A stretch of 46,216 nt of DNA from Sedimentisphaerales bacterium (GTDB taxonomy: Bacteria > Planctomycetota > Phycisphaerae > Sedimentisphaerales > Anaerobacaceae), in assembly GCA_016927855.1 (NCBI GenBank), contig JAFGLV010000108.1, forward strand, positions 1 to 46,216, given 5' to 3'. Numbering within the stretch: the first letter of the stretch is position 1; each line of letters begins with the position of its first letter. The notes beneath the pieces are model-generated. The model was not told where the DNA came from. It made no database searches and saw only the letters and a list, made by a program, of their open reading frames with translations. Both the position numbers and the translations under genes were made by a program. Positions 16,925 to 24,889 of this stretch are shown here, one piece after another.

Positions 16925-19870
16925 TCAGGGTTGATTCGGTTCGTCGATGTCGGCGTCGGCGTTGTACAGGCTGCCCATGCCGATCAGGTGGTGCCTGAAG
17001 ACGTCGGCGATGGCGGCGTCATTCGGGAGGTTGCTGCGCTGCCGCTCTTCGTTGGAAATCATCGTGAGCAGCTCCGCTTCCGAAGCCACGTGCGGTGTCA
17101 GGAAGATCAGCAACTCGGTCTTGGCCTTGTCCTTCTGGGTGCGCCGGAACAGACCGCCCAAGACCGGCACATCGCCCAGCAGCGGGACCTTGTGGACGGT
17201 GTCGCGGATCTCATCCTGGATCAGACCGCCGATGACGATCGTCTGGCCGTTTTGGACCGCGACCTTCGTCTCGGAGGCACGCGTCGCGAACACCGGAAGA
17301 CTCAATTCGTCCGAGACCTGGACGCTGTCACCCGTGGTGGAGGAGATTTCGGGGCTGACGGTCATGATGACCAGGCCCTCGGGATTGATCTGCGGCGTCA
17401 CCGACAAGATGATACCGATGTCCTGGTAGTCGGTGGTGATCTGGCTCTGGCCGGCCACGGTCGTGCTGCCGGTCGCGAACGGCACCTGATTGACCACGCG
17501 CATCGTCGCGGTCTGGTTGTTGCTGGTCAGGATGTACGGTCGCGACAGGATGTTCAGCTTGGCGGTCTGCTGGAGGGCGCGGATCGTCACATCCAGCGTG
17601 TTGTCCAGGACCGAGGCGGTGATGCCGGAACCCAGGTCCGGCGGGAAGTTCGTCGAAATGTCCACGTTCCTGTCCGGCCCGGCGCCGCGCAGGTTCCACG
17701 CCGAGAACTCCGTGCCGAGGTCCACGTTGTTGCTGTGCGTGATTTCAGCAAACAGGACCTTGATGAGCACCTGTCCAACGGGTTTGTCCAACTGATCGAG
17801 GATTGGTTTGATCTTCTCGTAGTTCTTCGTCGAGGTCATCACGAGCAGGGAGTTAGTTTCCTCGTCGGCCTCGAAGTAGGTCTCTTCGGACAGGTCGTTG
17901 GCGCTCGAACTCTGTGTGCCACCGGCGGCACCGGCAGCGCCCTGGAACTGCTGGCCGCCGGTGCGGCCAGTCCCTTGCTGGTTGAGCGACTGCATCTGCT
18001 CGAACATGTTATTCAGGATCGTCATGAGATTGCTGGCGGTGCCGTTCTTGAGCGCATAAACGAAGATCTGCCGCTCTTGTTCCGGGTTCTCGTCGAGTTC
18101 TGCGATCACCCCACCGATGAATTCCAGCGTCTCCGGTGGCCCCGAGACGACGACAGAGTTGGTGCGTGAGTCGGCCGACGCGACGACTTCCACGTCCGAG
18201 GCGCTCGTGCCGCCGGTCTGGGTCGCCTGCTGCTGGCCGAAGCCTCCGCCGCGCATGCCGAACTGGACCTGCTGGTTCTGCTGGCTGCTCGACCGGCTGG
18301 ACGAGGAGGAGGTGCGGCTCGCGCCGAAGACCTCGTTGATCAGCGACGCCGTGTTCTCGGCATCGGCATACTTCAGGTGGAAGACCTTGACATCCGCGAC
18401 GTTGGGCACCTGGGCATCGAGCCGCTCGATCATCGCCGCGACCACATCCAGGACCGCCGCCGGGCCGGTCACGACGACGCTGTTGGTCCTGCTGTCCGCC
18501 GCCGCGACCACCTGGAGCGTGGCGCCGCCTTCATCCTGTTCGGTCTGCATCTCCATCTGCGGGCCGCCTCGCATTCTGAAGAACGCGGCCGGGCCGGTGT
18601 CCTGCTGGTTCCGCGAGGAGCTCGAACTCTGGCCGAAAAGTTGATTGATGACCTGCGCGGTATTCAGCGCGTCGGCGTAGCGCAGTTGGAAGACCCTCAC
18701 GTCGGCCAGCGCCGTGGTCCGGTCGTCCAGAGTCGCGATCATGCCCGCGACGATGGCTAGCGCCTCGCTCGAGCCGCGCACGACGACGGCATTGGTCCGG
18801 CTGTCAGCCGCGGCCACTACCTGCACCCGTCCGCCTGAGCTCTGGCTGGTCGAAGTGGTGCCGCCCATGTCGCCGAACGGACCGCCGGCACCGCCCGGAC
18901 CGCCGCGCTGCATCATCATTTCCATAACGTTGCCGCGACCACCCTGCCGGCTGCTGCGCCCGGTTTGCGCGTCCTGCTGGAACATGCTGTTGATCAGCGT
19001 CGCGACGCTGGTCGCATCCGCGTTGACCAGCCGAAAGACCCGGATCTCCGCCACCGACGCCATGTGCGTATCCAACGCCTCGACGATCTGCATCAGGCGT
19101 TTGATATTGGCGGCGGTGTCGGTGATGATCAGCGTGTTGCCGTCCTCGTTCGCTTCGATCGTGGCGTACTCGGGCAGTAGCGACAGCAGGTTCTGCTTCA
19201 GTGCCGCCGCAGTGACGTAACGTAAGGGCAGCACGTGAGTCAGCATCTGGTCGCCGTCGCCCAACTGCTGCGGATCCGAACCCTCGGTGACCGGGATGTT
19301 CATCTGTCTGGCTTGCTGGAATGTGACGATCCTGAGCGTCTTGCCCGTCCGGACCGCGGCCAGGTCCATCTCCTTCAGGACCGAGTTGATCAGGCCGACG
19401 GCTTCGTCCACGGTAACCGCCTGGCGGCTGATGACGGTCATGTACCCATCCAAAGACACATTGGACACGACAGCCAATCCGGCCGTCTCGGAGAGGTAGT
19501 CCAGCACGGTCTGCAACGGCGCATCCTGGAAGTTCAGCAACAGCTTGATCTTGCCGATGCCGTTGCCATTGCCGCCTGGTGTCGCGAGCGTCCCGCTCGC
19601 GTGTGTCGCGAGCGTCCCGCCCGCGTGTGTCGCGAGCGTCCCGCCCGCGTGTGTCGTGGGCGTCTCGCCCGCGTGTGCCGTGGGCGTCTCACCCGCGTGT
19701 GCCGTGGGCGTCTCACCCGCGTGTGCCGTGGGCGTCTCACCCGCGTGTGTCGTGGGCGTCCCGCCCGCGATCTCTGACTGGCCGGCCTCCTCCCCCACGA
19801 TGCCGCTGGAGCCCAACGCCATTGCGACGATTAACGCCGCCGCCAGGATAACCGCTCTTGCCCCCTTCAT
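16925..19870 (-). CDS. gspD: GspD-type secretin with extra N-domains and an in-frame repeat array
   Basis: 981-aa outer-membrane secretin of the type II secretion/GspD family. Order: signal peptide (1-26); an Ala/Thr/Gly repeat tract (34-97) encoded by the 24-bp hairpin array; N0/STN-like domain (about 108-183, LLLNFQDAPLQTVLDYLS); five N1-like ring domains, each ending in a VVAAADSRTNAVVV-type strand, separated by Gln/Ser/Gly-rich linkers; and the secretin barrel (about 690-945) with VLIKVLFAEI, TDYQDIGIILSVTPQI, QTIVIGGLI and VPLLGDVPVLGGLF. Five N-domains exceed the usual three of GspD. No other secretion gene (ATPase, pseudopilin, inner-membrane platform) lies in the window, so the partners must be elsewhere. 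AAGGAGC (19885-19879) precedes the ATG. Confidence 0.93.
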   Translation of the reverse strand: MKGARAVILAAALIVAMALGSSGIVGEEAGQSEIAGGTPTTHAGETPTAHAGETPTAHAGETPTAHAGETPTTHAGGTLATHAGGTLATHASGTLATPGGNGNGIGKIKLLLNFQDAPLQTVLDYLSETAGLAVVSNVSLDGYMTVISRQAVTVDEAVGLINSVLKEMDLAAVRTGKTLRIVTFQQARQMNIPVTEGSDPQQLGDGDQMLTHVLPLRYVTAAALKQNLLSLLPEYATIEANEDGNTLIITDTAANIKRLMQIVEALDTHMASVAEIRVFRLVNADATSVATLINSMFQQDAQTGRSSRQGGRGNVMEMMMQRGGPGGAGGPFGDMGGTTSTSQSSGGRVQVVAAADSRTNAVVVRGSSEALAIVAGMIATLDDRTTALADVRVFQLRYADALNTAQVINQLFGQSSSSSRNQQDTGPAAFFRMRGGPQMEMQTEQDEGGATLQVVAAADSRTNSVVVTGPAAVLDVVAAMIERLDAQVPNVADVKVFHLKYADAENTASLINEVFGASRTSSSSSRSSSQQNQQVQFGMRGGGFGQQQATQTGGTSASDVEVVASADSRTNSVVVSGPPETLEFIGGVIAELDENPEQERQIFVYALKNGTASNLMTILNNMFEQMQSLNQQGTGRTGGQQFQGAAGAAGGTQSSSANDLSEETYFEADEETNSLLVMTSTKNYEKIKPILDQLDKPVGQVLIKVLFAEITHSNNVDLGTEFSAWNLRGAGPDRNVDISTNFPPDLGSGITASVLDNTLDVTIRALQQTAKLNILSRPYILTSNNQTATMRVVNQVPFATGSTTVAGQSQITTDYQDIGIILSVTPQINPEGLVIMTVSPEISSTTGDSVQVSDELSLPVFATRASETKVAVQNGQTIVIGGLIQDEIRDTVHKVPLLGDVPVLGGLFRRTQKDKAKTELLIFLTPHVASEAELLTMISNEERQRSNLPNDAAIADVFRHHLIGMGSLYNADADIDEPNQP
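19579..19770. repeat. Array of eight 24-bp hairpin units inside the secretin gene
   Basis: Eight contiguous 24-bp units (192 bp, a multiple of 3) keep the secretin frame open and encode THAGETPT/THAGGTLA-type octapeptides just after the signal peptide. The first unit is a perfect hairpin, CGCGAGC-GTCCC-GCTCGCG. Units 2-3 have one mismatch; the others use G-T wobbles (CGTGGG/CCCGCG). Units 2-3 and 5-7 are identical among themselves, indicating recent tandem duplication. Related units occur at 2281 and 28116. Confidence 0.92.
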
Positions 19871-19952
19871 GGTGGGTAGCTCCTTGGGGTAGCCGCGCCG
19901 GCGCGTACCTCCCGCGCCTGCACGCTCCCGCTTCTTTTTCAGTGCCTCTTAC

Positions 19953-19972
19953 AGACGCAAAACCTTGCGTCT
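19953..19972. repeat. Short palindrome AGACGCAA-AACC-TTGCGTCT
   Basis: An 8-bp perfect inverted repeat with a 4-nt loop, followed by CTAC. A degenerate relative (GAGACG...CGTCTC) occurs at 22459-22481. It lies about 80 bp upstream of the secretin start, so it may be a repeat element or part of that gene's leader. There is no T run after it on the plus strand. Confidence 0.65.
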
Positions 19973-20283
19973 CTACCGTACGAACGAATTGCCTGATTCC
20001 GCGTTATCGTGTTGCCTTTCCGCGCAGTCAGTGGCAACGCGCGCGCAGCGGTTACACGAGAACACACACATTCCACCGGAGATTCGAGAAGCCCGCACCA
20101 CCCGCGCACAGCGCGTTCAAAAGAAGTGCATTCGCCTGTAACCCAGCCCTTCTCCGCCACCACTTCAAAAAGGCGGCAGGTTAAGCATCGACGCAGAGGG
20201 GCCCGGCGCGGAACAGAGTGGATGGCATTTGTCGCATTGAACCAGTGGCATGTTCATCGCTTCGCCACGCAGAACGTAATCCC

Positions 20284-20346
20284 GTAGGGTGTGCCTCGCA
20301 CACCGAGATGGGCTCATTCCGAAGCGGTGTGCAGAGCACGCCCTAC
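20284..20346. repeat. GTAGGGTGTGC palindromic element
   Basis: A 63-bp element whose ends GTAGGGTGTGC (20284) and GCACGCCCTAC (ending 20346) are inverted repeats with one mismatch, with an inner CACACCG/CGGTGTG pair. The terminal GTAGGG/CCCTAC is shared with elements at 42276-42346 and 28557-28609. The spacer 19973-20283 and 20347-20490 shows no other supported feature. Confidence 0.75.
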
Positions 20347-20490
20347 CCGGCTGGGTGTGCTGCCCCAGATTTCACTTGTATTACCGTCATGGCGGGCCTA
20401 CATTGAGGTTATGGTTGTGCGGCCCGGAAACAGGCAGTGCGTCTGACGTAACGAAGAAGCGAGGTGCCGCGCAGAGCCTACGAGGCCAGT

Positions 20491-21147
20491 ATGGAAGCCG
20501 TAAGTAACCAGTGGGACACGTTGGTCTTGGGTGTTGAGTCAATCACCTGGGGCTATCTTCGCCAACTCATTGAAGAGCTGTGGCCTAAAGCGGTGGGGCG
20601 CCTCGCTGAATTCACAGATGCAGACGTTGCAGGGCCATCGCAGCGAGCGTGGTTTCACGTGCGAAGGACGACGGCCCTATGTCCCAACCGGGTGGAAGTG
20701 CTGCGACTGAGGCGAGCGATCTTATCGACTGACAGCAGAGAGAGTGTACGCGTCTTGGGCGAGACAATGCCCGGTGTGACGCTCGCAAGCTGGTGCCCAG
20801 AAGCCTTTGAGCCACGGCATGACAATCCATTTCTCTCGTTTCTGCAGAAGCTCAGCGTTCTGCGAGCAATGAGGGGTATCTGCTGTCAAGAGTATCTTGG
20901 AAAAGTATCCAAGCCTGAATACGACAAGTGCCCCCATGTCCAAGCAGCATATGAAGTAATGATGAGCCCGAACACAGAGTGGTACGGGCCTTTGTCTCCA
21001 TGGTTTGATCACATGGAACACACCCAGATGTCCCGTCGGATGACCTATGAGTATGCGCATTGGTTTGGTCACATTATTTCTGGATGGGAGAACACTCGAT
21101 CGTGCAACAGAAAGTACTGTCCGGGCGGGACCGAAGAGATTCCTTAA
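20491..21147 (+). CDS. Hypothetical protein
   Basis: 218-aa soluble protein, no signal peptide, rich in Trp, His and Cys (for example SWCPEAFEPRHDNP, GICCQEYLGK, CNRKYCPGG near the C-terminus). I do not recognise the family. The frame is open from a GTG at 20464, but the ATG at 20491 is preceded by CGAGG at good spacing. It is followed after 40 bp by a secreted hypothetical protein on the same strand. Codon use is less GC-biased than in the flanking core genes, in line with an accessory gene. Being a real gene is likely from its length and start signal; the function is unknown. Confidence 0.6.
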   Translation: MEAVSNQWDTLVLGVESITWGYLRQLIEELWPKAVGRLAEFTDADVAGPSQRAWFHVRRTTALCPNRVEVLRLRRAILSTDSRESVRVLGETMPGVTLASWCPEAFEPRHDNPFLSFLQKLSVLRAMRGICCQEYLGKVSKPEYDKCPHVQAAYEVMMSPNTEWYGPLSPWFDHMEHTQMSRRMTYEYAHWFGHIISGWENTRSCNRKYCPGGTEEIP

Positions 21148-21187
21148 TCGGTAGGCCGACTGGAGGTCACTTACAGGAGAAACGCAG

Positions 21188-21820
21188 ATGAAAGCGACAA
21201 GACGCGTTGCTATGTGTACAGGCTTGGCCGCCTTGATCTCGACCTTAGGCGCCATTGTGTGGGCCACCGAAAGAACGGGCGAGAGTGTTCCACACTTGCA
21301 GCTTTCAGAAGCACGTGACACGTTGCGTGGCCTCCAGGGTATCCACGTCATTGTGGAGTATCTGAAGCCGGAGGTGAAACAGCTTGGCTTGACGTGTGAT
21401 GCACTGCGCACCGATGCCGAGCTACAACTCCGCCAGTACGGGATCAAAGTACTCGACCTACCGGAATCGATTGTGATTTCAGGGAGTCCATATCTCTATA
21501 TAAACGTGGGTGTACTTAGCAGGAGCATCGAGGTACTCCCGCTTTTGGCCGTGAGCATAAATGTCCAATTGAAGCAGACAGTATTGCTGGCGAGAAACCC
21601 GACCATACGGTGCAAAGCCACGACGTGGGAGGTGGGGAGTGTGGCGCAGGTCGGCCGTTCAAATCTCGCCGATGTGCGCGATGTCACAAGCGACCTCGTA
21701 GCCAGATTCATCAATGACTATCTCACGGTAAACCCGAAAGCAGATGAGACAAGTGTAAAGGCAGCCAAAGGCAAACGCTTCAATTCTGGGGATGCCTCAC
21801 TTGGTTCACGCTCGAATTGA
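21188..21820 (+). CDS. Secreted hypothetical protein
   Basis: 210-aa protein with an N-terminal signal peptide (KATRRVAMCTGLAALISTLGAIVWA, about residues 2-26). The mature part contains LRGLQGIHVIVEYLKPEV, a central strand-rich segment (SPYLYINVGV, INVQLKQTVLL) and RDVTSDLVARFINDYLTVNP near the C-terminus. This pattern seems familiar from conserved hypothetical proteins, but I cannot name a family. AGGAGAAA about 8 nt before the ATG supports the start. It follows the 20491 gene by 40 bp and may be co-transcribed; the next gene converges from the other strand 10 bp away. Confidence 0.65.
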   Translation: MKATRRVAMCTGLAALISTLGAIVWATERTGESVPHLQLSEARDTLRGLQGIHVIVEYLKPEVKQLGLTCDALRTDAELQLRQYGIKVLDLPESIVISGSPYLYINVGVLSRSIEVLPLLAVSINVQLKQTVLLARNPTIRCKATTWEVGSVAQVGRSNLADVRDVTSDLVARFINDYLTVNPKADETSVKAAKGKRFNSGDASLGSRSN

Positions 21821-21830
21821 TGTTGCCGTC

Positions 21831-22301
21831 CTAGAGGTAAGACTTACCTAACCCAACCCGGAGGTCAACTCTCGCGGCCTCTATAACAGCGCGGAGGCAG
21901 TCGCGAGCCGTTACGTATTGCGACTCGATGATCGTGAAGCGGTCGTTTGGATTTGCACCCTTCGGCCTGTCCTTCCACATCCTGTCAAGACTTTCGGCGG
22001 CGGCAGGCGAAATCAGAAACGCACCAACAGCAGTTGCACGTTTCAAGTCGGTGTAATTCTTCCGCCAATGGTCAGCCATCTCCTTGTCGCGGATGTCGGA
22101 GAAGTCGCGCCCTTCGACCTCCGCGTCGTAGTGCTCTTCGTAGTAGTAAACCAATGCGGAGAGAGCGTCAATGATTCGTATATACGCAGCAAGCTTATGC
22201 TCCCACCATCGCTCGCGTATGACACGCTGTAACCGAATGGTGTAGATCGTCACAGCGGCTGCCATGACGTACCCTAGAACCGTAACAATGTAGGTTGGCA
22301 T
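21831..22301 (-). CDS. Hypothetical single-pass membrane protein
   Basis: 156-aa protein with one N-terminal transmembrane helix (YIVTVLGYVMAAAVTIYTI) and a long helical cytoplasmic part with WWEHKLAAYIRIIDALS and an acidic YYYEEHYDAEVEGRDFSDIRD stretch. I do not recognise the family; similar small N-anchored helical proteins are common accessory genes. The frame is open to 22340, but the ATG at 22301 has GAGGAA (22316-22311) at 9 nt and starts just before the membrane helix. It converges with the 21188 gene. Confidence 0.6.
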   Translation of the reverse strand: MPTYIVTVLGYVMAAAVTIYTIRLQRVIRERWWEHKLAAYIRIIDALSALVYYYEEHYDAEVEGRDFSDIRDKEMADHWRKNYTDLKRATAVGAFLISPAAAESLDRMWKDRPKGANPNDRFTIIESQYVTARDCLRAVIEAARVDLRVGLGKSYL

Positions 22302-22458
22302 TGTCGCCAGTTCCTCAACCTTGCCGATTACGGATCGCACACTGCTGCGTCTTCTCCGCCTCGGAGTTCACGAACACCTCCGGGCCTCAGAATTTTCTGT
22401 CTATCATAGGGCGGACGTGCCCCGAGAACAAGAAGAAACGCGGGCGATTCAGGCGGAA

Positions 22459-22481
22459 GAGACGGCAAGATTCTGCGTCTC
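22459..22481. repeat. Degenerate GAGACG palindrome
   Basis: GAGACGGCAAGA/TTCTGCGTCTC forms an imperfect inverted repeat resembling the palindrome at 19953-19972. It lies in the repeat-rich spacer 22302-22693. Confidence 0.4.
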
Positions 22482-22546
22482 GACAGGCCGCCAGCGCGGA
22501 GTGGCAGGCGGGTCTCTTCGCGTCACGGTTGGCGCTCTTCCTGATC

Positions 22547-22601
22547 CATGCTACTGGCGCAAAGCGAAAAATGCCGGGGGTCTGGGGGCAGAGCCACCCA
22601 G
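22547..22601 (+). repeat. CATGCTRCTGGCG element, copy 1
   Basis: This segment (CATGCTACTGGCGCAAAG..., then AAAATGCCGGGGGTCTGG and GGGGGCAGAGCC) closely matches 32895-32948 on the plus strand and 32740-32780 on the minus strand. The right half can fold (CTGGG...CCCAG). Confidence 0.75.
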
Positions 22602-22608
22602 TGAATCA

Positions 22609-22628
22609 GGGCGAATGATTATTCGCCC
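22609..22628. repeat. GGGCGAAT-palindrome, copy 1
   Basis: GGGCGAATGATTATTCGCCC is a near-perfect palindrome followed by CTACC. Relatives lie at 31145-31164 (within a larger element) and 41641-41661, each near a GTAG or CTAC end. Confidence 0.75.
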
Positions 22629-22667
22629 CTACCGGCTGTGAGAGGGCGGGATCGTTCGAAAGGTTAC

Positions 22668-22691
22668 CAGCCGGGGGCGGCGGGGCTACAT
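22668..22691. repeat. Half element CCAGCCGGGGGCGG...CTACAT
   Basis: This 24-bp stretch matches the right half of the hairpin element at 28462-28533 (CAGCCGGGGGCGGCTGGG, CTACAT). It ends just 2 bp before the stop codon of the beta-barrel gene. Confidence 0.6.
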
Positions 22692-22693
22692 CG

Positions 22694-23929
22694 TCAGTAG
22701 TAGACGGCGGCTTGGAGGAAGAGGCTGGCGCTGCTGGCGCCGTATTCGCTGCGCAGTTGGGTGAAGAAGGGCGCGGCGCCCCAAGGGATGAAGGCGCTGG
22801 CGATGAAGCTCGTGTTGCGGTCGAGGTCCAGGCGCAGCGAGGGGCTCAGGACGCCGGAACCGTCGGTCGGGTTGGTCAGGACGAGGAAGCTGCCGCTGAC
22901 GGAATCGTCGAAGGGATAGCTCAACTGCGTCGCCAACGCCTGGCGGCCGAGGATTTGCGTGTCGCCGCGCAGCAGGCGCCGCTGGAAGTCGGGGTCCTGC
23001 AAGCGCACGAGGGCATTGGCGATATCTTTGATGCCGAAATCCGAGTAATGGTATTCGCCTATCACCATCAGACCGTTGCCGACGTCGAACGTGTAGGAGC
23101 CGCCGAGGACCGCTTTCGTCGCGAGCCGGTCGCTGCCCCAGAGCGTGCCGTCGGGCTGGGCTCCCGGCGTGTGGAACGTCGCCAGCTCGCCGTGAACCTC
23201 CGCTTCGCCGACGATGGCGGAGAACGTGCCGCCTACCATGAAGTCCTCGGCGCGCTTGCCGACGATGAGCGATCCGTCGATCTCGCCGAGGTAGCCGCGG
23301 AACCGTCCGAGCAGCGCCGATTGGTCCCAGCTTTCGCCAAAGACCGCGATCGCTTCGGCCGACGTCGTCGTCGAAAGGCGGTACTCGGCGCGGAAGGCGT
23401 CGACGCCGCGTCGCCACTCGCGGTCCACCTCGAGCGGCGAGAACGGGTTGAACACATCGACGGCGCCGAAGAGGACGCCGCGACCGAGGCCGATGGCCTG
23501 GCGTCCGATGGTGACGTCGCCCCACTCGGGATGCAGCGAGACCGAGGCGCGGTCGATCTCGTGACGGTAGGCGAAACGGTCCTCGCCGTCGAGCGGCCAA
23601 TCGAGCTGCGTGACACGATACGGCGCCGCGGCTTCGGAGGGCAGGACGCTGCCGACGGCGCCAAACCCCGCGCCGCCGGAGACCCAGCGGGCGCGCTGCT
23701 CGTACGCCAGCTCCGAATCCATCCAGTCGTTGTGTCGCACCTCCAGGCCCAACCGTAGCCGGGTCAGCGTGGTCCGGCTGAGACCGTCGGGAAAGAGAAA
23801 CGGATCGGCCGGCGCGTCGGAGACGAGCGAGGTCGCCTTGCCGGCGATACTGAGCGTGCCGCTGCGGCTGTCTTCGTCCGACCAGAGGTCTATCGCCGCC
23901 GCGCGGTGCGGCGCCAACAGGGCCGCCAT
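22694..23929 (-). CDS. Outer-membrane beta-barrel protein of the LolA-like/ABC operon
   Basis: Last gene of a five-gene minus-strand operon. The protein has many alternating amphipathic strands (for example RLRLGLEVRHNDWMDSELAYEQ, GDVTIGRQAIGLGRG, GSFLVLTNPT) and ends in an aromatic QAAVYY, as outer-membrane barrels do. I predict a porin-like barrel acting as acceptor or exit for the upstream transporter. The start is uncertain. The frame is open to an ATG at 24142, 2 nt after the ATPase stop, but those extra 71 residues are encoded by the palindromic element at 23952-24123. The ATG at 23929, or TTG codons at 23935 or 23938, begins the hydrophobic LLMAALLAPHRAAA signal segment, which is then short. 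Confidence 0.75.
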   Translation of the reverse strand: MAALLAPHRAAAIDLWSDEDSRSGTLSIAGKATSLVSDAPADPFLFPDGLSRTTLTRLRLGLEVRHNDWMDSELAYEQRARWVSGGAGFGAVGSVLPSEAAAPYRVTQLDWPLDGEDRFAYRHEIDRASVSLHPEWGDVTIGRQAIGLGRGVLFGAVDVFNPFSPLEVDREWRRGVDAFRAEYRLSTTTSAEAIAVFGESWDQSALLGRFRGYLGEIDGSLIVGKRAEDFMVGGTFSAIVGEAEVHGELATFHTPGAQPDGTLWGSDRLATKAVLGGSYTFDVGNGLMVIGEYHYSDFGIKDIANALVRLQDPDFQRRLLRGDTQILGRQALATQLSYPFDDSVSGSFLVLTNPTDGSGVLSPSLRLDLDRNTSFIASAFIPWGAAPFFTQLRSEYGASSASLFLQAAVYY

Positions 23930-23951
23930 CAGCAACAATCCGCGCAGCAGC

Positions 23952-24123
23952 GCGTTGGTAGTGTGTCCGTAAGGGCATAGGGTTCGTGGTGTGCGCGTGA
24001 CGGCAGAGCATGTGGCCCAGTCGCCCTCGGCTGGGAATGAAGAAGAGGCCTCAGCCTCGGCTGAGGCGGCAAACCACTCACCCCCGAGGGCGGGGGTGCC
24101 ACATGAGGCGTCACTACGAACGC
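23952..24123. repeat. Element with GCGTTCGTAGTG terminal inverted repeats, copy 1
   Basis: 172-bp element bounded by GCGTTGGTAGTG (23952-23963) and CACTACGAACGC (24112-24123), inverted repeats with one mismatch. Inside are GCCTCAGC-CTCG-GCTGAGGC and CACCCCCG/CGGGGGTG hairpins. The second copy at 31113-31197 shares both ends, including the inner TTCGTAGTGACGCC and CTATGCCCTTACGG, but has a different core. It lies between the ABC ATPase stop and the barrel start, and is read through by the barrel's frame (peptide LCPYGHTTNAL). Confidence 0.85.
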
Positions 24124-24144
24124 AATTGGCTGCGTGCCGCATGG

Positions 24145-24888
24145 CTATGGCTCCACGATCCCGGTCTGCGAGTCGGCTGATTGGGATGGCCCCTTCGTCT
24201 CGTCTTTGGCGACGCGGCCGTCCACCAGCGTCACCACGCGCCGCGCATGGGCGACCACGCGCGGGTCGTGCGTGGAGAAAACGAAGGTGATGCCCTGCTC
24301 GGTGTTGAGGCGGCGCATCATCCCCAGGAGGACCTCGGCGTTCTCGCCGTCGAGGTTGGCAGTGGGTTCGTCGGCAAGGATGAGCTTGGGCTTGGAGGCC
24401 ACCGCCCGCGCGACCGCGACGCGCTGCTGCTGACCGCCTGACAGCTCGTTGGGCCGGCGGTCGGCGAATTCGCCCAAGCCCAGTTCGTCCAGAATCTCCA
24501 TCGCCCGGCTGGTCCGCTCGGCGCCGACGCCTTGAAGCTCCAGGACGAACTCGACGTTCTCGCGCGCTGTCAGGACGGGAACGAGATTGTACGCCTGGAA
24601 GACGAAACCCAGCTCGCGTAGGCGCAGGTCGGCCCGGCGGCGCTTGCTCATGGTCGTCACGTCGTTGCCCAGCACGCGCAAGCGTCCGCTCGTAACCGAG
24701 TCGAGCGCGCCGACGAGGTTCAGCAGCGTGGTCTTGCCGCTACCCGACGGTCCCACGATGGCGAGGAAGTCGCCTGCCTTCACTTGCAGGCCGACGCCTC
24801 GCAACGCACGCGCCTCGACCTTTCCGGTCTTGTACGTCTTCGTGACCTCTTCGGCCGCGACCAATACCTGTTCTTGTGTCTGAGCCAT
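24145..24888 (-). CDS. ABC transporter ATP-binding protein (LolD/MacB type)
   Basis: 247-aa cytoplasmic ATPase powering the two FtsX-type permeases encoded just upstream. Motifs are complete: Walker A GPSGSGKT at 46-53, Q-loop near FVFQAYNLVPVLTA (96-109), signature LSGGQQQRVAVARA from 149, Walker B LILADEP at 169-175 and H-loop STHDP with His207. LolD/MacB relatives drive mechanotransmission rather than classical transmembrane import. The ATG at 24888 comes one base after the preceding permease stop, so translation is coupled. The exact substrate is unknown; the operon context suggests a lipid or lipoprotein. Confidence 0.93.
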   Translation of the reverse strand: MAQTQEQVLVAAEEVTKTYKTGKVEARALRGVGLQVKAGDFLAIVGPSGSGKTTLLNLVGALDSVTSGRLRVLGNDVTTMSKRRRADLRLRELGFVFQAYNLVPVLTARENVEFVLELQGVGAERTSRAMEILDELGLGEFADRRPNELSGGQQQRVAVARAVASKPKLILADEPTANLDGENAEVLLGMMRRLNTEQGITFVFSTHDPRVVAHARRVVTLVDGRVAKDETKGPSQSADSQTGIVEP

Positions 24889-24889
24889 G

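Noticed and set aside
16802..18169. Long plus-strand frame antisense to the secretin
   Set aside because: The secretin on the minus strand is unmistakable; this frame is compositional.
19579..19770. CRISPR array
   Set aside because: The 24-bp units are directly adjacent with no spacers, lie inside a gene and have no cas genes nearby.
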